Origin: Larix kaempferi
Lineage: Eukaryota; Streptophyta; Pinopsida; Pinales; Pinaceae
Assembly: GCA_027924585.1 (NCBI GenBank)
Contig: BSBM01000047.1
Span: forward strand, 26,901,001-26,965,000
DNA length: 64,000 nt
Direction of reading: 5' to 3'
A program made the position numbers and the translations under genes. Every line of letters begins with the position of its first letter. Positions within the stretch are counted from its first letter, which is position 1. Under the pieces are notes generated by a model that was given only the letters and a program-made list of their open reading frames with translations, was not told the DNA's origin and searched no databases. Below, one piece after another: positions 58,501-64,000 of this stretch.

Positions 58501-60118
58501 ACAGTGAAATAGGTATAAAATCATTCAACGTGGTGGGGGATTTAGTCTTTGGAATCAAAGCAATGAAAGTTGAGTTAAAGCTAGTCGGGATTCTGCCATA
58601 TTTTCTAGTGTCTTCGACCACTCTCAACAAATCATCTCCAATGAAATCATAAATCTCTTGAAAAAATTCAATTGTCCACCCATCGGAACCTGGAATTTTA
58701 TCATGCTGAAAACTGGAAAGGAATTCTTTCAGTTCATCTTCAGTGATTTCTTCCATCAAGGATCTGTTGTCATCCTCTTCTGCAAACTGAGGGAAAAGTT
58801 GGGCCACTCTTATAACATCCTCAATGGAAACCTATTTGCTAGCTTCGAAAATATTTTAAAAGTGGTTCACCGTATCCCTAGCCATACCTTCAAAGGTATT
58901 TTGTGCTTCCCCATGTTGATTTTTCAAACTCCAAATAGTATTGGAATATCTCCTTCCTTTGACATAAGCATGAAAGAACTTAGTATTATCATCACCACTT
59001 TCCAACCAAATTGCTCTACTTCAGCCTCCAAATATCCTCCTTTTCCTGTAAGAGTGCATTCCTTCTACCCTCCAAACGTACTAGATTGTATTTGGAATCC
59101 TGGTTCAGGAAACCCCCTCCTTCACCCTCAAAGACTACCAACAAAGCTTATTCAATCTGCGTAAGTTACAAATCCTCCCTTTACCTTTTCTCAAAATACC
59201 AAAATTTAATAGGACCCTTCATACATTTGATGTTCACAGCAAATTGAAAAGTAGCAAATCTGGGATCCCCTGGATTGTAAGGAATCCAAACCGACTTAAT
59301 CAAGTCAAAGAAAGTCTGATATTTGAGCCAAACTTTGTTAAATTTCAGAGGACTAGGTGGCTTGCATAGCCCATATTTTAGTTCCAAAAATATTAGAAAT
59401 TGATCAGAATTTCCTGCACTTCCAACCCACTACCAAAGGTGAAAAAATGATCCACCAGTCGTTCAGCAAGCAGAAACCTATCTAGTCTTTTAGCAACATG
59501 GTTCTCTCCAACTCGATTGTTTTTCCAAGTTGGCCTGATGCAAACAGGTTCCACATCGACCAAGTTCCTTTCTACAAGTTTCTGAGTAAAGAAATTAGTG
59601 AGATTGTCAACCTGCGCATGAGGCCCCCAAACTTTCGTCTGTCCCAAGGAAAAATTTAAATCACCACCCAAAATCACATAATCACCTTTGATCAAATATT
59701 TATTGAACAAGGATTCCCTGAAGGGGATCCGATTAAGATAAGGCAAATAAACATTAAAGATGGTGAGCTGCACATTAATGTCTAGAAACAAACAAGACAA
59801 ACCCAGAGCAGAGTCCATCCCCCACAAATTACAAACCTTCACCTTATCTTCATTCCATCCCACAACCAGCCCTCCATACCTACCTCTAGCATCTGAAGCC
59901 TCAAAACTCAATCCTAGAAACCAACTTCCCAACCAAATGTTAACCTCTTTCCCTACTCCCATAGTTTCTTGTAACGGAATTACATAAGGTTGCTCAAGAT
60001 TGACCACCCTCTTCAATGCTGATCTTTTAGAGGGACCATCAAGACCTCTGAATTTATAGGACATAATTTCATTTGAGACCCTTCTTCTGGGCTCGCACTG
60101 CTCCGAGTTCCATTTCAA
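55596..60118 (-). pseudogene. Plant L1 LINE ORF2 (endonuclease, RT, zf-RVT, RNase H), dead
   Basis: ORF2 nicks target DNA and reverse-transcribes the LINE RNA there. Minus strand order: APE-type endonuclease (60060-59390) with LQET, GGDLNF and KRLDRFL; its terminal SDH reads SDQ after a one-base frameshift near 59400. The reverse transcriptase starts with EDELKEFLSSFQHDKIPGSD GW (58720) and APFVALIPKTKSP-like SFNSTFIALIPKTKSP (58590), and keeps LLFVDDVLIF (57590). Then comes zf-RVT (C..L.HCPYIKEVW, 56290) and RNase H (55960-55600), where the second and third catalytic positions are altered (YADLLSLK; FGYSLSVV). Without the 444-bp LTR that interrupts it (57775-58218), length fits about 1,350 codons. 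Confidence 0.9.
57775..58218 (+). mobile_element. Solo LTR inserted in the LINE reverse transcriptase
   Basis: TGATCCG...CGGATCA ends, flanked on both sides by TAATC (57770-57774 and 58219-58223), a 5-bp target duplication. The first and last 20 bases are inverted repeats with about four mismatches, unusually long for an LTR. A TATA-like GCTATATAAAGG at 57922-57933 sets plus orientation. No internal region remains, so the element was lost by LTR-LTR recombination. It splits the LINE frame between FIRWIM and SCIINGEASP. Confidence 0.9.
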
Positions 60119-61500
60119 TAGATTGTTTGTTCCCTTCTAACAGGTCCTTGCTAGCTCTCGACTGAGCAAAGAAATGAAAGACTTCCTACCTCGACATTTG
60201 ACAAGTTTCTTCCTATCTTTCCTAATCCCTCCAGAGGCATTTTTAGCGGAGGAGCGAAGAAAATATCCAGAATCAAAGGAATCCGGAGGGGAAGAAGGGG
60301 ATGAAAGGTTGAGGACCACATATGGAGAGGGATCAGGATCAAGGGGTGAGGAAACAACTAGCAACATAGGGGGGGACTGTCCTTCAGAGAGAAGGAGCCA
60401 AGGAAAGAGGACTGAGGCGAAAGTAAACGAGAAGAGATGGAAAGGTTCTTGAGACCTTCAACCCAATCAATACCGAAGATGGAAACATTTTTCATAAATA
60501 AATTAAAGGACTGAGTGATAGGGGGAAAAGAAGTACCCATGAAAGAGGGAACTTGAAGATTCAGTGACTCTTGCATACCAACATCTTCCTCCTCTAGTTG
60601 AGCAGAAGTAATATCATAGACCTTATCCGGCTCTTGTTCTCTACTTGTTACCTGGGTTGTCACCACCAGGGGAGGTGAAATCAAAGCATTTTGGGAGGCA
60701 TTTTCAAAATCCCCATTCTCTGCGAATGCATACCATTTAGAGTCTGAAGTGGCATCTTGCATTCTGCCACCAGATGCCCATACTCATGGCACCGCCTGCA
60801 CTGGAAAGGGAAATTCTCATAATCCAACTTATGAAGATAAACAAAGGGTCCCCAGCACAAGTCCATCTCTTCCACAAGTCCATACCTGACATTAATACTC
60901 ACTAGTACCCATGCAACCTTCCGCTATTTAGCTTCCATGAAAGATAAATCCGCTTCCAAGAAGGAGCCCAAAATATTCTCAATGTTTTTGAAGTGTTCCT
61001 CAGTCCAGTAGGGAAGGGGAAGGTCCAACGGGTGCACCCAAAAAGGAATGGTATCCAATATTTCCCTACTAACATAAAAAAGGGGGTCCTAGGGTTTGAA
61101 TAAGAAAGGAGCATGATCCAGGTTCCAATTATGGCTCAAAACCTATAGAGCATGGTCATCCTGAAGGAAATGGAAGGAAAACTAGTTTCTAGAAAGAGCC
61201 ACCACCTCTGGTACATAGCCCAACTGTTCCATCTAGTTCATCTTTTCCCAACTAAACAACGTCCTCATCGCGAAAGACCGACCATAATCCCTCCCTACCA
61301 AAGTCAGTTTAGTCATCTGCAAAATCTTATGGAAACTAATATCTTCACCCAACATGTAGTTCATACCCTTCCCCTTAGAGTTCAGCCATCACTTTCTGAT
61401 CTTCTTTCGAGAAAAAGAATCCAAACCCTCCTCCACTATTCCCTGACGTTATACCCGACTCAATACATATTGGTTGTGGAGCCAGATCTTCTAGTCTCAT
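60119..61500 (-). pseudogene. Plant L1 LINE ORF1 (DUF4283, CCHC knuckle)
   Basis: ORF1 is the nucleic-acid-binding protein of the LINE. Minus strand: MTKLTLVGRDYGRSFAM (61320-61270), EVVALSRN and FSFHFLQDDHAL (61200-61150), IPFWVHPLDLPLPYWTEEHF (61050-60990), FLEADLSFMEAK, RYGLVEEMDLCWGPFVYLHK and the knuckle CRRCHEYGHLVAEC (60800-60760), then a serine/proline-rich tail to 60140. Frames change near 61110, 60900 and 60360. The N-terminus stops at the copia LTR (61510), which probably inserted into it. A basic tail RKDRKKLVKCRGRKSF lies just before ORF2. Confidence 0.85.
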
Positions 61501-61509
61501 AGATGATAT

Positions 61510-62111
61510 TGTATCAGGCATGTTTGTACCCCAGTTTTATATGATATGTAGGTGGACTGTACAGTCACCCCAGTGGGGGGGTGTGGGGGGGCATTGGCCC
61601 CCCACGGGGTTCCGGGGGGGATCATCCCCCCTGGATGGCGGGTCCGGGGGCCAGAAGTCCCCCGACGGGGGTTCGAGGGCAGCGCCCCCGAGAAATGGGG
61701 GTTCGGGGGCAATGCCTACAAAGAAAAAAATTCGGGATTTTTTTGCCAGCTGTTTTGCAGGCCCATGGTTTTGGGTATCCCATGGTATTTTCCCATTGTA
61801 TTTCCCTTATAAAATAAAGACATTGTAATACTGCTTGGGAGGATGATTTATTAGGTTTTATGCATTGTAAAGATCTCTGAGATCAGGAGAGAGACTGTGA
61901 AACAGAGAAGAGGAATTGCAGTGGTTGTGCTGCAGGTTGTATCCCTTCACCTTGCTCGACGGTAATAATAATAAGGACTGAAAAATTTAGTGTGGGCGTA
62001 GCCCAAGTTGGGTGAACCACGATATATCTGTGTCTCTCTTGTAATGTGTATGTGTGATTATATTTGCATTTATGTTTATTTTTATTGCTCTACGATCCTA
62101 TTTTTCTAACA
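61510..62111 (+). mobile_element. 5' LTR of the Ty1/copia element
   Basis: The right end is certain: TTTTTCTAACA followed by the primer site. The left end is placed at TGTATCAGGCATG (61510), giving about 602 bp; TGATATTG at 61504 is an alternative. TATAAAATAAAG at 61808-61819 is the likely promoter, with transcript start expected near 61840. The 3' LTR is outside the window. A G/C-rich segment (61565-61725) stands out. Confidence 0.75.
61565..61725 (+). repeat. G-run and hairpin-rich segment of the LTR
   Basis: Contains at least ten runs of four or more G and several self-complementary pieces such as GGGGGGGATCATCCCCCC (61614-61631), GGCATTGGCCCCCCACGGGG and GGGCAGCGCCCCCGAG. Related 'GGGGTCCGGGGGC...GCCCCC' text occurs in many plant copia LTRs (memory). 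It can form hairpins and G-quadruplexes upstream of the TATA box. Confidence 0.85.
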
Positions 62112-62113
62112 AT

Positions 62114-62126
62114 TGGTATAAGAGCC
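62114..62126 (+). promoter_or_regulatory. Primer binding site, initiator tRNA-Met type
   Basis: TGGTATAAGAGCC, differing from the canonical TGGTATCAGAGCC by one base, two bases after the LTR. Confidence 0.85.
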
Positions 62127-62186
62127 AAAGGTCTATTTGGCAGTTAAACCTGCAGGAAGCTAGGGTTTCTGGTTCGAGTGGGAGCA

Positions 62187-64000
62187 ATGGTAGAAGAAGG
62201 AAAGTTTAAGGTCGAGAAGTTTAACGGCCAAAACTTTGGGTTATGGAAGATGCAAATGGAGGACTATCTATACCAGAAGGATCTATTCCTACCATTGGCA
62301 GGAAAAGCAAAGCAGCCGACGGCTATGAAGGACGAAGAATGGGAGGTTCTTGACAGAAAGGCTCTGGGAACAATACGGTTGAGCCTGGCTTCATCGGTGG
62401 CTTTCAATATATCAAAAGAAACAACAACAGAGGGTTTGATGAGCGCATTGGGTAAGCTGTATGAAAAACCCTCGGCCTCCAACAAGGTATTTCTATTGAA
62501 GCGTTTATTTAATATGAAGATGTCTGAAGGTGGATCTGTTACTGATCATTTAAATAAGTTGAATACGGTTACAAATCAGCTAAGTTCTGTAAGTGTGAAC
62601 TTTGATGGTGAGGTTAGGGCTCTTCTAATCTTGTGTTCATTTCCAGAAAGTTGGAATAGCTTGGTCATGGTTGTAAGTAACTTTGTCTCTGGTTCAAACA
62701 CCTTGAAATTTGATGATGTTATTGGTGTTATTCTTAGCGAAGAAATGCGAAGAAAAAGCATAGGTGAGACATCACGTAATGCATTGACCATGGAGAGCGG
62801 GGGAAGACAAAAGGAGAGAGGAAAGAGCCAAGGTAATCATGGAAAGTATAAAATGGGAAGATCCAAGTCCAGACTGGGAAAAATAGAGTGTTGGAACTGT
62901 GGAAAGAAAGGACATCTGAAGAAAGACTGTAAATCTCTAAAGAAGAAAGGAGATGCACAAAAGGAAACTACCCAGGAAGCAAATGTAGCAGGTGATGTGT
63001 TACAAGATGCTTTGATTCTTGCATTAGATAATACTAGTGATTATTGGGTAGTAGATTCAGGAGCTTCATGTCATGCTACACCCCATAGGAAATACTTTCA
63101 TGAGTATGTTCCTGGCGACTTTGGACATGTTTTATTGGGTGATGATGAGCCATGTAAAATTGTTGGAATGGGTAAGGTATGGATAAAAGTTAAGAATGGA
63201 ACTGATTGGTTGTTGAAAGAAGTTAGGCATATTCCTGCTATGAAAAGAAATCTGATCTCAACAGGGCAGTTGGGAGATGGCGGTTGTCTATCTACGTTCG
63301 GAGAAAAGTGGTGGAAGATCACTAAAGGATCAATGGTGATAGCAAAAGGAGACAGAGTAGATACATTGTATTTATGTCCTCATAATACTGACCATTCTAT
63401 CTCTTTAGCTTCCACAGGAATAGATACAGCATTGTGGCATCATAGGCTTGGCCACATAAGTGAGAAGGGGATGCAGATTCTCCACTCAAGGAAGTTGTTG
63501 CCGGATTTGAAGCAGGTAAGTTTGGAATTCTGTGAAAACTGTGTTTATGGAAAACAGAAGAGAGTCAAATTTCTCAGGGTTGGGAAACAAAAGAAGAATG
63601 AAAAATTAGAGCTTGTGCATACAGATGCATGGGGACTGGCTCAGGTACAATCTCTTGGTGGCTCTCATTATTATGTTACATTTATTGATGACGCAACTAG
63701 AAAAACTTGGGTTTATTGCATTAGACATAAATCTGATGTGTTTGCTACTTGTAAGAAGTGGAAATATTTGGTTGAGAATGAGACAGAAAAAAGATTGAAG
63801 TGTCTCAGATCTGATAATGGAGGTGAGTACTGCAGTAAGGAGTTTGATAGTTACTATTCATACCATGGGATTCGTAGAGAGAAGACAGTCCCAGGAACAC
63901 CACAGGAAAATGGTGTGTCAGAAAGGATGAACAGAATGATTGTGGAGCGTGCAAGGTGTATGAGACTGCATGCAGGGTTGCCCTTACAGTTTTGGGCGGA
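62187..64000 (+). CDS. Ty1/copia gag-pol polyprotein, 5' part, intact frame (runs off window)
   Basis: Open for all 604 codons to the window edge. Start ATG at 62187, 61 bases after the primer site. Residues 1-230 are gag (FNGQNFGLWKMQMEDYL; UBN2-type LLKRLFNMKMSEG). The zinc knuckle CWNCGKKGHLKKDC is at about 232-245. The protease site DSGASCH is at about 290. A GAG-pre-integrase domain follows (LWHHRLGHISEKGMQILHS at about 414; CENCVYGKQKR). The integrase core shows D of HTDAWG (about 480), D of CLRSDNGGEY (about 545) and E of PQENGVSERMN (about 577), so the DDE triad and the HHCC-like residues are present. The order protease-integrase before RT is that of copia; gag layout suggests the Tork/Tnt1 group. 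RT and RNase H must lie to the right. No stop or frameshift: probably young and possibly active. Confidence 0.95.
   Translation, partial: MVEEGKFKVEKFNGQNFGLWKMQMEDYLYQKDLFLPLAGKAKQPTAMKDEEWEVLDRKALGTIRLSLASSVAFNISKETTTEGLMSALGKLYEKPSASNKVFLLKRLFNMKMSEGGSVTDHLNKLNTVTNQLSSVSVNFDGEVRALLILCSFPESWNSLVMVVSNFVSGSNTLKFDDVIGVILSEEMRRKSIGETSRNALTMESGGRQKERGKSQGNHGKYKMGRSKSRLGKIECWNCGKKGHLKKDCKSLKKKGDAQKETTQEANVAGDVLQDALILALDNTSDYWVVDSGASCHATPHRKYFHEYVPGDFGHVLLGDDEPCKIVGMGKVWIKVKNGTDWLLKEVRHIPAMKRNLISTGQLGDGGCLSTFGEKWWKITKGSMVIAKGDRVDTLYLCPHNTDHSISLASTGIDTALWHHRLGHISEKGMQILHSRKLLPDLKQVSLEFCENCVYGKQKRVKFLRVGKQKKNEKLELVHTDAWGLAQVQSLGGSHYYVTFIDDATRKTWVYCIRHKSDVFATCKKWKYLVENETEKRLKCLRSDNGGEYCSKEFDSYYSYHGIRREKTVPGTPQENGVSERMNRMIVERARCMRLHAGLPLQFWA

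Noticed and set aside
61520-61828. Three overlapping plus frames of 78-102 codons in the copia LTR
   Set aside because: They read the G-rich LTR segment; low-complexity glycine and proline, no family.

Overview
The window looks like heterochromatic, transposon-filled nuclear DNA of a seed plant with a very large genome. A gymnosperm is my best guess, but that is inference. The reasons are: several decayed LTR retrotransposons primed by initiator-tRNA-Met-type sites, plant L1 LINEs with a C-terminal RNase H domain, long degenerate arrays of telomere-like TTTAGGG/GGGTTAGGGG text mixed with (GA)n, very long introns or spacers, and no intact cellular gene in 64 kb. I see no bacterial operon, CRISPR, rRNA or tRNA feature. 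The only long intact reading frame is the Ty1/copia gag-pol that starts at 62187 and runs off the right edge.

Layout. 1-1.99 kb: end of a minus-strand Ty3/gypsy element (gag, primer site, LTR). 1.99-5.60 kb: a fold-back element with perfect 26-bp terminal inverted repeats, complementary AT-rich arms and a GC-rich core made of nested palindromes and a perfect 283-bp tandem duplication. 5.6-11 kb: unrecognised AT-rich DNA. 11.57-13.32 kb: a second large inverted repeat carrying the same unknown coding sequence on both arms. 13.96-19.21 kb: a third and larger inverted structure, two gypsy-like elements facing each other with LTRs outermost. 19.9-20.25 kb: a copia-type LTR with polypurine tract. 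21.3-25.7 kb: a GA/telomere-like satellite with an internal higher-order repeat.

27.4-30.0 kb: a small copia-type element with short LTRs and an acidic gag, sitting next to a broken, spliced host gene (30.1-31.2 kb). One exon of that gene is repeated at 54.9 kb. 32.56-33.64 kb: a LINE tail. 34.2-36.3 kb: a degenerate short-period array rich in TTGAC/CCATGG. 39.2-40.2 kb: a sacsin-like pseudogene fragment. 40.3-42.8 kb: a CT-rich telomere-like block that flips to GA at its right end.

44.7-49.3 kb: two fragments of the DUF7869 (transposase-like) family on opposite strands. 49.4-51.26 kb: a 432-bp satellite with GAAGGGTCG palindromes. 53.8-54.75 kb: a 121-bp tandem repeat running into a 207-residue unknown ORF. 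55.6-61.5 kb: a nearly full-length but dead plant L1 on the minus strand, interrupted by a clean solo LTR (444 bp, 5-bp target duplication). 61.5-64 kb: the 5' half of an apparently young Ty1/copia element.

The parts do not work together as a pathway. What connects them is a history of nested insertion, inverted duplication and satellite growth. The strongest candidates for something new are the fold-back element with its palindromic GC-rich core and the cluster of three large inverted structures within about 17 kb.
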